Origin: Eremophila alpestris peregrina
Taxonomy: Eukaryota; Chordata; Aves; Passeriformes; Alaudidae
Direction of reading: 5' to 3'
Assembly (NCBI GenBank): GCA_009792885.1
Contig: WMCF01000089.1
Span: forward strand, 1,229,496 to 1,293,495
DNA length: 64,000 nucleotides
In this document: positions 13,251 through 24,606 of the stretch, one piece after another
Layout of the letters: the number at the start of each line of letters is the position of its first letter
Numbering within the stretch: position 1 is the first letter of the stretch
The notes under the pieces: generated by a model
The model's database searches: none
What the model was told of the DNA's origin: nothing
What the model saw: the letters and a program-made list of their open reading frames with translations, nothing else
Made by a program: the position numbers and the translations under genes

Positions 13251-16200
13251 CTAAGAGGTCTGACACAGGACATTACATGGGTGCCTTCTGGACCTAAATT
13301 TTAGAAACATATACTTGCCTCTAATTTGTCATACCCAATAGCAATCCTAATAATACAGTAGGGTCCACCTGACATGTTTCTTGCCCCAGAATGGAGCTGT
13401 AGTACTATTTGGTTTGTGCATCCAGGGGGAATTTTGCTCAGCTGTTGATCTGATTGCTCACAGAAGAAATTTTCCATGTATCAAAGGACATGAAACACTC
13501 CAAGTCAGAAGATTACATTGAACCTTCACTTAGCAGAAGAGCTAAATTTACATCCTTTTGTAGGACTTCTGCTTTTGTGCAGCCAAAAGGGAACATTTCT
13601 GCAGATTGCAACCGTAGATCCGTGTGCAAATGTATATGCACATGAATTCACATGCACAATCCTGTAAGGGACAGGGCATCTCCTTCCTGGGAGGGATGCC
13701 TAGCACTATGGAGACAATGCACTCTGGCACCTGCAACAATCATCTGGAACTAAATGAAGATGCATGAAGAGTTATGCAACTGAAACAATTACTTCAAAAA
13801 TTGTTATTTATTTTTCTTGAGAATGAATTGGAATGAGTTGAAAAAGCACGAAAAATGCAGATCCTGGATATTCAACTGCTATTCAAAAAACACAATGAGT
13901 CCTGTGTAATTTACTTTAGCAGTACAGCCAAAATTATTGTCATACCCAGGGAGTATTTCAGTACTGTATGAGTATTGATAAAATATTCTCATCATAAGAG
14001 TAAACAGAAGTATGAATACATTACAGCTTAAAATTTACCCTGAAAGAAAAGCACAGAAGCTATCATATTAATATAGTATATTGTGAGAGTCCTTTAATGA
14101 GATATAACACAATGATGTGGAACACAGAAGAGACCTGACACAGGGCAGAAGTATGGAGAGAGACAGCTTTCCACACTAAATAACACAAAAAATGTATATG
14201 AGAGAATGAAACTTTGGCAGGAGGGGTTTCTGGAAATGATGCTGAAAGTTTAAAAGGGAAGCAGCGTGCCTCTCACCTTTTGTCCTGGGGCTTCATTTTT
14301 TATACACTTCAGTGAGAGTCGTATTGCTCATTCATGCTTTAAGCACAAGGAAAACACCTGTGTCAATAAGACATTGTGACCTAACTGGATTTTGTAATCT
14401 ATAAAGTTTCAAGAGTTCAACTTTTTTTAAAATAATTTTTTTTGTTTTTACTATGAAGTGTTTGTGTTCTAATGTTAAAATATCTGTGCAGCACTTGGAA
14501 ATTGGCAGACCAGCTTGGTTTACAATATCAACTGCTTAGACATGAACTTTTTCTTGCAGTTTTACCTCAGTATAAAAGTGGCTCATGGAAATCCTTACTA
14601 CTTTAGTATTCTGCTAGTATTTTCATTGGCTGGATACAAATATGCCTCCAGAACATTAAGTGGCAACTTTTATTACCGTGGAGTCATATTTGTGAGGTTT
14701 TTAAAAAGTCTTTGGTGCTGTCTGTCCTAGTGGAAGACACTCGTTGCTTGAAAGCAATTTCTCTCCCTCTGTGGATCCCCACCTGTGTTCAATGGGAGGT
14801 TTGCATTCACCCCAGTTGCCACCATACACAGCAACTGGGCTCTGTCAAGATCCTGTGTCCTCATTCCTTTCCAGGTAGGCATGATTTACTCTTGTGATGC
14901 TCCAACATCTTTTGGGTTTTATGATCTGACCCAAATGTGAGGGATATGAGGGTGAGGAAAATGGGGAGAACTGCTTCAAATGCATTGGCTATAAAAATAT
15001 TTGGGCACTCACCACAAATCTTGGATTTGCACCTGTGCAGAAAGGCCATGACATGTGGATTTTTTCCTGTTTTATTTGGTACATAAAGATGCATTTTCAC
15101 ACTGCTTGCTCCAGGGGATATTTCTTTTCCTTGTTTCTTTTCAATTTCTGGGACTGTGAACAAAGAACCAAATAGTTTGACTGCTGCCTGCTGCAGTCAG
15201 TGGAGTGTGCCAATCCTCACAGCGTTTGTAAGTACAGCGAAGGAGTTCTGTTAGCTCTCTAACATCTATCCCTGGAGGAGATGTTTCACTAATTAATATT
15301 AAATTAGATCTTGCATTCCAGCTACTACATAACCAAAGTTAATTTTGGAAAATAATTTAATTACAGTACTGTGTTACACATGAGCAACAGGTAATGCATT
15401 ATGAATATTGTATGAATTCTATCAACATGAAAAAATCCCAACTGTTTAATTGTAGAATTTGTTTACCAAATATTTGAAGTAGATCTACTTAAAAAGAAAA
15501 AGAGACAAGACAACAAAATGATTTAATTAAACAGAAAGAACAGAGACAATGAAGCAGTAGGCAAAGCAAGCGGAAAATTAGCCACACCACCACTAACCTG
15601 TGGCATTTTCGTGTAAATGAAATGGAAAATGACTTAAATATACAGAAAATAAAAGGGAAATTTGAGGAGATCTTTTTTAAGTTCAATGTTTCATGGTGAA
15701 CAGGGAGAGTTCAACATACTGGAGACCAGTGGAGGATTACTGGGTGAAGAATGAGGAAAGACTTGTACCCATGGAGATACCAAACCATGCTACCTTCAAC
15801 TCAGTGCACTGATATATGATTGAAAAACCTTCCAGTGAAGTTCTCAGGTTTTTTTTTTCCCCAGCTGTATTCACTTCCCCCTGTTCACTTCCCCTACCTC
15901 CTATTTTTCAACAGTCACTTTTAGTGCTGTTTTCATTAGTTTTGTATTTTCATCTTGCTGTGTGCTGTTTGCCATCATCAAAGATCTGCTAAAGCATGAG
16001 CCTGCACAGCAGACTCTAAGCAGTTTAGAGCTGCTTTTGATGGTGCTGAATGTCTCCAGACGTGGTTTTACAGCACTTGAGTTCAGCTAACACAATCAGA
16101 CAGGCTGTCTGGGAGACATACCATGATATCAAAAGATGACACAACAAAATTTTCCTGTTATAGGCCTTGGACATTGGAACAACATCAACAACCAGACCAA

Positions 16201-17722
16201 CTGAAAAACTGAGGTGGAAGTTATGTTCTGCTTTGTGACTTTTTTAGTGTTTTGTGTGTGGAGAATTAACATGGGTGTATGAGCCCTATTTAAGAGACAT
16301 TTATTGAATTCATCTTCTTGAATGAGTAAGACACCATCATCCCCCACCAGCTGGTTTGTTTTTCAGTATTTTGTTTCTGGAAAATTTTGTACAAGCTACA
16401 GGAAAAAGCTGTGTTTTTATGAATCTGATGCACCACAATGTTGCACTGACATAAACAATGATAATTACACAGTCAGTGTAGATTGTTTCACTGGTGATAC
16501 TTTCAGGAAACAACCAGCTACCTTGTCCCAGCAGAGAAAATTAACAGCAGCATTGTTTATTTTTCATCTTCACTGTGCTCCCCAAAAAAGTCTTCATATT
16601 TCATTTTTCAATTAAACACAGTTCTTTGAAAGTTGGATATGTAATAAAAGAGCCTAAATAAAATTTACTAATACTTCTATTATAACCTTAGGCAACATTT
16701 CTGGAAGCATTGGTGTGATTTTGGATTTCAAGAATGACTTGGAAACATGCATTAGGGATCCTTCTTTCTTAAAAATTTACAAAAATTTTTCAGTCTATCT
16801 ACCTATCTGAAAGGCCTTGGGAATGTAGGATTAATAGAAGTGAAAAGTTCCCAGCTGTAATCCACCGCTGTGTATACAGAGGAAGATAAATCAGAGAAAA
16901 AGATAAGATAGCAGGTGCTGAAATACACTTTTTTCTTGGTTATTTCTCAGTGGATATTAAGCCAAGTAGCTTTGGTTGGGATTATCTATTTAATCTGTCT
17001 AGAAAGAATGAAATTAGAAATTATGTGTTAATAGCTTGTAAACAATCTGTAAACATTTGCTCAAGCAATTGTGCTATGTTGTTATACCAGATTGGAAAAA
17101 GCCTTTTCTTGTGGTTCTGTTGACACTGGGCTTCTGAACAACGAGATTACATTCAGTGAGAACACATGGAATGAAACAGAGGCTTTTAAACAGGGTTTGC
17201 CAAGAATATGACATTACATCCATGACCTTGATTGGAACATTGAATTAAAATGAATCTTGCTATTAAAATAGATAACACATGTCCTAAGAGGGGGAAAAAA
17301 AGAGGGAAAATTCTGTTTATCTGAGCAAGGAGCTCCATCTACCAAAATGTTTCACAGTATAAAAAGGGGCACCTGGTTGAAGTGTGTTTTTGAACAGAAC
17401 CATTAAAGGTGGAAGATTTATGGCACTGACTGCTGCAAAACCACTGAAATCTCTCACACAAGGTGTCATAACTGCATTTACTTTGCTTCCTCTTAAAGCT
17501 TCCCTTAAAAGTGATCTTTATGGCTTATTTACATTTCCTGTTGACTTCAGAAAACATAAGTTCACTGAAACTTTTGTAATGTGATACTCTTGAGCAGATT
17601 ATACAGCTTGAGGTCTGAACCCAAGATCCAGTTTTTAAAACAACCAATATAAAATATAAAATTCAGTTTTCAGTAAGCTGGTAGCAGAATCACTACTTCA
17701 GTGTAGTAACATGGTTGCCTGA
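13251..17722. other. Possible 3' UTR then AT-rich DNA, nothing else recognised
   Basis: The first part may be 3' UTR of candidate gene A. The rest is AT-rich, with short frames on both strands. A Cys-rich frame at 16322-16615 has an acceptor-like TTTTTCAG before it but no partner exon, and I do not call it. Confidence 0.4.
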
Positions 17723-17727
17723 GGGAG
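17723..17727. repeat. 5-bp target-site duplication GGGAG, left copy
   Basis: GGGAG lies directly before the TGTCAGAG start of the LTR and is repeated exactly at 18369-18373 directly after its TGACA end. Confidence 0.85.
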
Positions 17728-18063
17728 TGTCAGAGTCTGCCTGAGATCCGTCATTTTGCCTCACAACTGTCTCCAAAGGGTCTCAGAGCTGAGACCCCAG
17801 ACTCTGTACCTCTGGCCTGTACAGGGGGGGAAGACCTGCCAAAACTTGCAGGTGCGTGCTTGGATCGGTGACTGGGGACAATGGACTGAGCTCATGTTTG
17901 CTCTGGTTTGTTCTGTTCCCGTGTGTGGGGGCCAGAGCGACCCCAAAGCACCACAGTACCCTCACCAGACAATGGCCAGGTGCAGCTGGTTTGGACAATG
18001 GCAGCCAGCGCAGCCAGGCAGCCTCCCCCACTTTGGCCAAATGCCTTTCGCTTCGAGAAGACC

Positions 18064-18069
18064 TATAAA
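18064..18069 (+). promoter_or_regulatory. LTR TATA box
   Basis: TATAAA in the CCTATAAAGAC context, 186 bp before the AATAAA of the same LTR, consistent with a U3 promoter driving + strand transcription. Confidence 0.6.
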
Positions 18070-18249
18070 GACTGTACATTTTGGGACCCTACTTCGTACG
18101 TACCCCACGGAAGGAAGACGCATCTATGGGCACGTCGCCTCGAGGATTCCGGCTCCTTTCGTGGTAGCTATCGATCCCCTTCCCCTCTTTTCTATCTTTC
18201 TCTCTTTTCCTTTTTCTCTCCCTCTATCGCATAATTGTTGGTGGCACTA

Positions 18250-18255
18250 AATAAA
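18250..18255 (+). terminator. LTR polyadenylation signal
   Basis: AATAAA in the CTAAATAAAGTGC context, followed within about 30 bp by GTTTTTGTCCCTGTGCTGTG, a U/GU-rich downstream element. It marks the R/U5 boundary area. Confidence 0.65.
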
Positions 18256-18368
18256 GTGCATTGTTGATGAAACTGGTTTTTGTCCCTGTGCTGTGTCTAT
18301 TGCATTTTTTGAGATCCCCCTAAAAACGAACCTATCAGGACCCCGCAGACCCCCTGCGGACCCTGACA

Positions 18369-18373
18369 GGGAG
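18369..18373. repeat. 5-bp target-site duplication GGGAG, right copy
   Basis: Exact match to 17723-17727 on the other side of the LTR. Confidence 0.85.
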
Positions 18374-20590
18374 GCAAAAAATTTCTATTAATATTTTATT
18401 CAACTTCTGCCTACAGATACTTCTTATTACTTCTTATCACTGATAGCACTGTTTCCATCCTTCCTGTCATTCTTGCTCCTGTTTTCCTCAGGTAGAAGCA
18501 AAGCTCAAAACTACATCTGGAGTACATACCTGTGATCTTTTCTACATATCTCCCTTTTTTACATATCTCTGCTTGACTGCTGTGTCTTGAAAGAAAATGA
18601 AAAGATATGAGTTTTTGCTTTTCTAAAATTAATTTCAATCAAGCTGAGATGCATTTGCACCCCATGTTCTGCAGAGAAGTGGGATAGCTGTGTCAGGTAA
18701 TATTTTGTAAAATTAAACTCTGTTTTCAACAAAGACTACCACCAAGTTGATGTCTCTAGGAGACTATTTGAATCTTTGCTCATTTGCTAAACTGATGACT
18801 TAAGTAAAGCTGGTTTTTACAAGCCTATGCATGCATTTATTTTCTAAATTTTTCATACAAGTAGTTTCTTTCCCCCTCTCCCTGAGAAGAGGAAATTTCC
18901 ATGGAGAGGTGGACCAAATACTTTTTAAATCCAGATCAGAACTATTTGTGAGAAAGCTTTCCAGTGTACAGAATGAAGAGCTGCCCACAGTAATGCTGAA
19001 CTCTTGCTCTGAAAGCATGCTCCTTAAGTCATGCTATTGACAAAGGTGTTTGGAAGCTGACCTGGAGATATTGTGCCACAGCCCCAGGAATGTGATTCAG
19101 GAGTGCCAAAGTGGTTCACTTGTGTAAGTGCAGGGGTGTTGATGTGGGCTTTCAAAAGTGTGTCAGATTTTGATGTAAACTGTGTTTCCACATATAGATA
19201 TTTATGAATTGCTGCCCATTACAATGAAAGGGCCAGCATGATTGTCTGTCTCAGGAATCTAGCTTGATACACACAATGAATAATATAATATAATGCACTT
19301 GGACACAAGTAATTAAGGAAGGGGAACTGAGCTATATGTGTGCTGGAATAATTTATAGAAATGTAGGGAGAGCTGAACCTAGAAACATCCGCTATAGGCC
19401 TAATGAGATTATTTGATTATGAAAATAGACAAAATAATAACTAAGGCAAGCATAACTGCAAATCTATTTTTCATTCTAAGCGAGAAGCAAAATGTTATTC
19501 CGTTTCCAGAAATTAGGAGAATCATCCCTGCATTGCAGGCTACCCACCTGGTAGTATCAGTCTCCTATGTGGCATGCTGGTTTGCATAATTACTGCTAAT
19601 GAAGAAGTCCCTGGTGCAGTGAGTAGCTTTATGAATGGTTCCATCTGGATATTATAAAACTTGCTGGAAAAAGAGTTTGGCTAATGACCTGCCTCAGAGC
19701 TAGAAGACAGATGCATGTTAATCTGATTTGTGTCTAAGAAGGTACAGTGACAAAAAAAAGTCACTACTGCTTTTCAGACAAGGCCAAGTCCCATGGCAGA
19801 GGTCTTCGACAAAGAGTGTTGAGAAATAGTTTTATTGCTGTCTGAAAATGATAAATATGTAATTCCTGTTTTATGGATTGCAAATAAGAATAAGTACCAC
19901 TTAATACTCTTTGGGAAAAACTCTGTTTTGGTCAGTATCTTCTAGGTTGTGATATATGTGTTTGTGGGGACTGAGAGAAGGAACCTGAGATATTAATTGT
20001 GACTGGATAGGCTTAATTTAATTCAAAACAAGCAATACAAACTACTCAAAGCAAATGATCTTCTTTTCTGAACTTTTTTTGTTCAGATATTTTGTGGTGT
20101 GCATCAAAATAGTGAATATTGCCTATTTTAAAAACACACAATGAAACAAGAGTTTGTTCTCTTCACAAACAGTCTGCATTCATTCCAGGGGTTTTAAAGA
20201 TGATGGAATTGCTCTCAAGAAATGGTGCTTAACAGTGTATTGAATATTCTGACTGCTTTGGTATAGGAAATATTTTGTCACCATGTGGGCAGTGCCCTGA
20301 GTGGGAAAAGATGACTTTCTATTTTACTTCTATCTTCTAATTTGAACAGTTCAGAATGGGGGGTTTGCTGTAACAAAGCTACCAGGACTAAACCATGACA
20401 ACCAAAGCTCCAGATTTGGAAGAAATGTTCCAGAACGTAGGAAAAGAAATGCAGGTGACTAAAAAAATGTTCCTGACAGTCACTGCCTGAACTGTAGTTC
20501 ACCAAGTCTCTTTTGTAATTTCAGCCAGCCCCACAGTCTAACAGAACAATGAACAGGGTTACAGCTTTTATGCTTGGCCTTAATTGCAAC
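18374..20590. other. AT-rich DNA between two LTRs, nothing recognised
   Basis: No splice-supported ORF, named repeat or RNA gene seen. Open frames near 18.8-19.0 kb lie opposite each other on both strands and look like chance. Confidence 0.45.
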
Positions 20591-20596
20591 AATAAG
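20591..20596. repeat. 6-bp target-site duplication AATAAG, left copy
   Basis: AATAAG directly precedes the LTR end TGCCGTAG and recurs at 21150-21155 directly after ATCCCAACA. Confidence 0.8.
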
Positions 20597-21149
20597 TGCC
20601 GTAGCTGCCGGCGAGCGGCGAGCCCCTTCCCGGTTCGTGCACGCCGCAGCGCTACGGCAGTGAATCCGGGCGGGGTGGGTTCTCTGAGGTCCCCAGGCTA
20701 CTCGAGTCAGCAGACGGCTATGGTCACTCTAGTAAAGAGGGAGTCTCTCGTAGGGGGCTTCAAGGAATCCTTACTGCTCCTAAAGCCAGCCTGCCAGAGC
20801 CCGGGTCTGCTCCGTGCAGGGGCTTATACCCGTAACCAGCAACCAATCACAGTACAGGAATTTCCTGACGGGCACACACTATCCAGCAATCACGGGGAGG
20901 AATGGAGAGAGCCCGCTTCTGCCCACCAATCGCCTTCGATCCCGGGCAGAAGCCTCTGGAATATCGGGCGGGTTTTGGGGTACAGACAGCGAGCCCGGGG
21001 AGGGGTGCACGGGGTTTACAGCCGCGGCGGTGGGGGAACAAAGGGGACCCGATCCGGAGGCGGGGAAAGGTCTGGGAAGGTGCCACCGCGGCGGGATGGG
21101 GGGGAAAGGAGGAGGGCCAGCCTTAGTCACAGGAACATAAATCCCAACA
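20597..21149 (-). mobile_element. CpG-rich solo LTR (553 bp), 6-bp TSD, probably - strand
   Basis: A GC- and CpG-rich block stands out sharply from AT-rich surroundings. It starts TGCCGTAG and ends CCCAACA, with AATAAG on both sides. A 6-bp duplication is typical of ERVK/alpharetrovirus-like elements. Read on the - strand it starts TGTTGGGATTTATG, and has two ATTGG boxes (20926-20930, 20843-20847) followed by TATAAG (20823-20828), a plausible U3 promoter. No canonical AATAAA was found downstream on that strand, which leaves orientation and R/U5 uncertain. Open frames across it on both strands are by-products of high GC. Many preserved CpGs suggest a recent insertion or a CpG-island-like unmethylated state. 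A genuine host CpG-island promoter is the alternative, but the exact duplication argues for an LTR. Confidence 0.75.
20823..20828 (-). promoter_or_regulatory. Putative LTR TATA box with upstream CCAAT boxes
   Basis: GTATAAGCCCC on the - strand, with ATTGG boxes about 18 and 100 bp upstream in that direction. The arrangement is promoter-like, but no transcript evidence is available. Confidence 0.45.
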
Positions 21150-21155
21150 AATAAG
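21150..21155. repeat. 6-bp target-site duplication AATAAG, right copy
   Basis: Exact match to 20591-20596. Confidence 0.8.
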
Positions 21156-21711
21156 GGAATCAGTTTAGCCAACTAGGACGTTCAGGAAGGATTTAAGGAT
21201 GTATACTCTTGCTATTTCAAAGCAGTCTGTTTTAATGGCTTACCAAGGCTAGAAAGAAGTAGGCTTTTTTTTTGTTACCAATGATTATATGTAGATCTGA
21301 GTGGTAGCATTGAGCAGAAGCAAAGAGAAAAAATATCCTGCAGTGAAAGATAAGTGAAATTGTCCTTCCACTGTGACATTTCCTTTACCCTTTTTCAAGA
21401 TCATTGAATGAAACAATACTTCTTGCAGTAATCTGATGCTGAGCAGGATATGTTTATCAGACAATTAGATTTGTAAGCTCCATGCCTGTGTGTGTGGTTC
21501 AGAAGACTTGTATATTTGAGTGGATACATACTCTGAAGATAAAGAAGTTTGAGTGGAATCACGTCTGTGCTAGAAGGAACAGGGGTATGTCCTCTGTTTT
21601 GTTGCATGGAGCTTCTATTAGTACCTTAATTTCTTCGTCTGAAATTTAGTTGAAACTATATTTAACCAGTATGTTCTAGTTTTAAACTAAATGTTCTTCA
21701 TATATAACATA
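21156..21711. other. AT-rich spacer between LTRs, nothing recognised
   Basis: About 550 bp of unremarkable sequence. No gene or repeat called. Confidence 0.5.
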
Positions 21712-21717
21712 TATCAT
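21712..21717. repeat. 6-bp target-site duplication TATCAT, left copy
   Basis: TATCAT precedes the LTR start TGTAGCAATG and is repeated at 22125-22130 after TTTTCCTGCA. Confidence 0.8.
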
Positions 21718-22124
21718 TGTAGCAATGTATTTGCTTGTTAATATGAGTTAAGCTATTCTTTATACCATCCAAACTCCCTGTGATGTTATATGAACACCTG
21801 CAGTTCGGTTACTCAAGCCCCAGGAATGCATCAAAGATGTTGAGAGAAAAACAGGGCTAAAGTAAGATTGAGAGGCTTGGGAAACTGACCATCGAGAATG
21901 CAAACTTCAGGTAACAGTGGGCTCGGCATGGGAATGAATTCTGGCCAATTGGGTGCCCTGGGGGGTGTGTGCCAGCCTCATGGACAGGCTGAGGATCCAA
22001 TCAAATAATGCGTGTGTGTGTGTCTATGCTATGCAGAAATCCATAACTGTTGCTTACTGTAAACAATAAATGGCTTCTGCAAAATCATATTGATTCAGAG
22101 TACAGAGGTCCGTGTTTTCCTGCA
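21718..22124 (+). mobile_element. Complete solo LTR (407 bp), 6-bp TSD, ERVK-like, + strand
   Basis: Begins TGTAGCAATG and ends TTTTCCTGCA (imperfect inverted ends TGTAG/TGCAG), and is flanked by exact TATCAT copies. AATAAA at 22065-22070 sits about 55 bp before the end, so R and U5 are short and the element reads on the + strand. A CCAAT box lies at about 21994. A small (GT)n run near 22010 is internal. The short length, 6-bp duplication and the AATAAATGGCTTCTGC context fit avian ERVK/alpharetrovirus-like LTRs. No coding sequence is attached. Confidence 0.8.
22065..22070 (+). terminator. LTR polyadenylation signal
   Basis: AATAAA inside the 21718-22124 LTR, followed by a short R/U5 stretch ending in GTCCGTGTTTTCCTGCA, which supplies a GU/U-rich downstream element. 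Confidence 0.6.
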
Positions 22125-22130
22125 TATCAT
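22125..22130. repeat. 6-bp target-site duplication TATCAT, right copy
   Basis: Exact match to 21712-21717. Confidence 0.8.
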
Positions 22131-22468
22131 GATCTGAGTTAAAAACTAGTATCTGGCTCTACTGACTTAGAATATGTTCATCTTGTTTATGGCATCATTA
22201 TTTTTCAAACATTAAATCTTGGTTTTGTGGATAACGCCACCATTTTCTCCCACATTAGAAAATACTTGGGATACGTCATCCTCACACAAGTATAATCAGA
22301 ACTGGATTTAGCAGTAGGCTTTTGAGGCAAAAGCTCCTCTACTTATGGTTGGATTTGTAGACAGCAACTTCAAATGATCTCATCTGAATTATTCTTGTAT
22401 ATGATTCCACACGAGTACAACAATAACTCACCAGATAGAAAGCTGGAATACATTTTTTCACACATGAG

Positions 22469-22472
22469 CCGC
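22469..22472. repeat. 4-bp target-site duplication CCGC, left copy
   Basis: CCGC directly precedes TGTGGAGG and recurs at 23957-23960 directly after AACCATAACCA. Four bases alone are weak, but both copies sit exactly at TG...CA ends. Confidence 0.7.
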
Positions 22473-23956
22473 TGTGGAGGTTTCAGGGTTTTTCTGCTGT
22501 GAGATAGGACTAAAAGAAAAAGCAAAGCAAGCTCAAACTTAAAAGATATAAAGATAGTTTTATTTACATACACTAAAACGAAACAAGGAGTGAAAAAAAC
22601 CTAAAGAATCAAAATGAAACTTCCAAAACACTTCCCCCTCTCCCACCAGCTTTTTTCTTCCTTGCAGACATTGTATATAGGCAAGAACTCAGAACTTAAG
22701 GTCTGTACTCCTTATAGAATAATCTTTCATCAATCTCTCTAGAGAGAGAAGTTTCTTCTGGTTATGGTAACTCTTCACAAGGACAGAAACAGTCTACTTG
22801 TAGCTCTTAGCTCTCACAGAAGACAGAGACCCAGAAACAAAATTGTGTCTCTGTGGTTCTCCCATAAAGTGCAGTTTTATCAGCTGCACTTGGGTCATGG
22901 ACTCTATGCATTCTGGGGTGTTATTTTTAAAATTACCAGTTCAGGTGCAAAAAATATTCTTCATCTCATTCTAGGGCAGTAATATCTCTCACTTCTGCTC
23001 AAAGCACTGGCGCAGAGGACTTTATCACATCAAGCATCTTACTCAGATGCCTCAGGGGACCACAGGGTCACTGCTTCATCTATATCTACTTAGTCCATCA
23101 TAAATACCTCTGTTCAAAAATTACCAATCTGAACAATTATTTCCCCAGTTCATATTCTCCATGGTTTAAAGATATATTCTAGCATAGTTTGTTACCACAA
23201 TTCACAAAAGATTTTCAGCCTAAGGGCATCTTCTCATCTCCCCATCCATTAAGACACAACACCTCTTTCACAGACCTCAGTATCTTCTTGTGGCCTAAAT
23301 AGAAATGTCTCCACCATGACTTTCTCTTCACCCTAGAGAGGATCAGTGTTCTGTAAAGTTCACCTTGGCAAAGAAATAGTTAACTTTAGCTCGGGTTGGC
23401 AGCTCTTGAAAAACTCTGAAGCCACATGGCGTAAGAGCAGGGGAAGGAGCAGGAAGGGCAGCCGGGGTCGTGATAGCTCCGTTGGTAGATGCAGCTTTTA
23501 CTGTCCCTCTCCACCCCTCAGTCTCATTCGAGGCAGCTCCACTCGGGCTCAGAGCCGCTCTAGGTGGAAGGTGGAGGGTGGAAGAACCTGCTGTAGTCTC
23601 TCTTTCTCCATCGGCAGCCACTGAACTCAGTCTGAACCGAGCCAGACATATCTTCCTCCCCGCACCTGGGGAGAGTCACTGAGCTTGTCAGATGCTTTGA
23701 GTTAGGCAGGGTTTAGCAGGCCCGGCAGGGCTCAGCAGCCCCTCGGCTTCCCCCGGCTGGGAGGGAGCTGGGGCTGCTTCTTACCTCTCCCGAGGTGAAC
23801 AGCAAAGAAAGAGACGAGGTCCCAAAATCCTTTTATAAATGTGCTCATTCACGAAAACGAACTCACTTTCTTCACTGGCTGAATCATGTGTCAGTCTAAG
23901 GTCCTTGCAGATAACTATTTCCTTTTTTAACTGAAAGCTATGCTAAACCATAACCA
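22473..23956 (-). mobile_element. Long solo LTR (1484 bp), 4-bp TSD, - strand
   Basis: Spans from TGTGGAGGTTTCAGGG to GCTAAACCATAACCA with CCGC on both sides. On the - strand it reads from a TATAAA (23832-23837) near its start, through a GC-rich stretch (about 23400-23800), to AATAAA (22559-22564) about 90 bp before its end. The GGACTAAAAGAAAAAGCAAA and CACTTCCCCCTCTCCCACC blocks match, from memory, a long LTR family common in songbirds. The 92-codon frames on both strands at 23343-23624 come from the GC-rich part and are not genes. The 4-bp duplication suits an ERV1-like (gammaretrovirus-related) element. No internal coding sequence is present. Confidence 0.8.
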
Positions 23957-23960
23957 CCGC
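23957..23960. repeat. 4-bp target-site duplication CCGC, right copy
   Basis: Exact match to 22469-22472. Confidence 0.7.
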
Positions 23961-24606
23961 CCTGTGAACTTTGATTTTAACTGAGGGGAGAACGAATGCA
24001 TTTGATCCAAGTACTGCTTCACAGACATTACTTGGAAAATTACTAGGGTTTCAAAAATTCACCAGAATCAAAGTAATTTACCCATCAGTTTAATCAGACA
24101 ACATGAGTACCTAAAAAGTGAAGCAATTTCTATGGAATATGGCAAAATTCTGTGCTACAATGGAACATATGTAGGAAATATGCAAATATTTGATGACTAG
24201 TGACAGAACGAAAACAGAAAACCAATGTAAAAACACAGGTTAATAGATTTGTAGAATCAAGACTATTTCTTTCCAAAAGAAAGAGTGGCTCTCTCTAACA
24301 AAGCCATGAACAATGATAGGAGACTTTGTTAACTATTCCAATGTCCATGACTATGAAGAAGATTTCAGGTTCTTCCTGATGGGAATTAATGTATACACAG
24401 TTTCAAGTGCAAAATAACACAATTGTGGGGTGGGATGCTTCTTTTGCTATGTTTATGTATAAAATAACAGCAGACTGTGTGACAGAATAGGTTCAATAAC
24501 ACATTCAATGTCACCAGAGGGATAATACAGGCTATATAATCCCTGCAACAAAAACATACTTAAATGTATTAATTGGAAATATTCATATGATTTTACCTCT
24601 CACCAC
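23961..24606. other. AT-rich spacer, nothing recognised
   Basis: No gene or repeat recognised between the long LTR and the CR1 fragments. Confidence 0.5.

Larger units (their letters stand above)
17728..18368 (+). mobile_element. Complete solo LTR (641 bp), 5-bp TSD, + strand
   Basis: Begins TGTCAGAGTCTGC and ends GCGGACCCTGACA. The ends are near-perfect inverted repeats (TGTCAGAGTCTGC versus TGTCAGGGTCCGC), and the element is bounded by GGGAG on both sides. The order fits a + strand LTR: TATAAA at 18064-18069, poly(A) signal AATAAA at 18250-18255 followed by a T/G-rich stretch, then U5. A 164-codon open frame crosses U3/R but does not resemble a retroviral gene. No coding region or second LTR lies next to it, so this is a solo LTR left by recombination. 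Intact ends, duplication and CpGs suggest a fairly young insertion. A 5-bp duplication fits ERV1- or ERVL-like elements. Confidence 0.9.

Noticed and set aside
16322..16615. Cys-rich + strand frame after an acceptor-like TTTTTCAG
   Set aside because: No partner donor or neighbouring exon in phase, and no recognisable Cys spacing of a known domain.
17756..18250. 164-codon + strand open frame
   Set aside because: It lies entirely inside the U3/R part of the solo LTR, is overlapped by frames in other phases and on the other strand, and resembles no known retroviral or host protein.
20549..21154. 201-codon + strand open frame, longest in the window
   Set aside because: It spans the boundary of the CpG-rich LTR. 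High GC lowers stop-codon frequency, and three other frames are open over the same bases.
23343..23682. Overlapping open frames on both strands
   Set aside because: They fall in the GC-rich part of the long - strand LTR, and there is no start context, splice border or homology.
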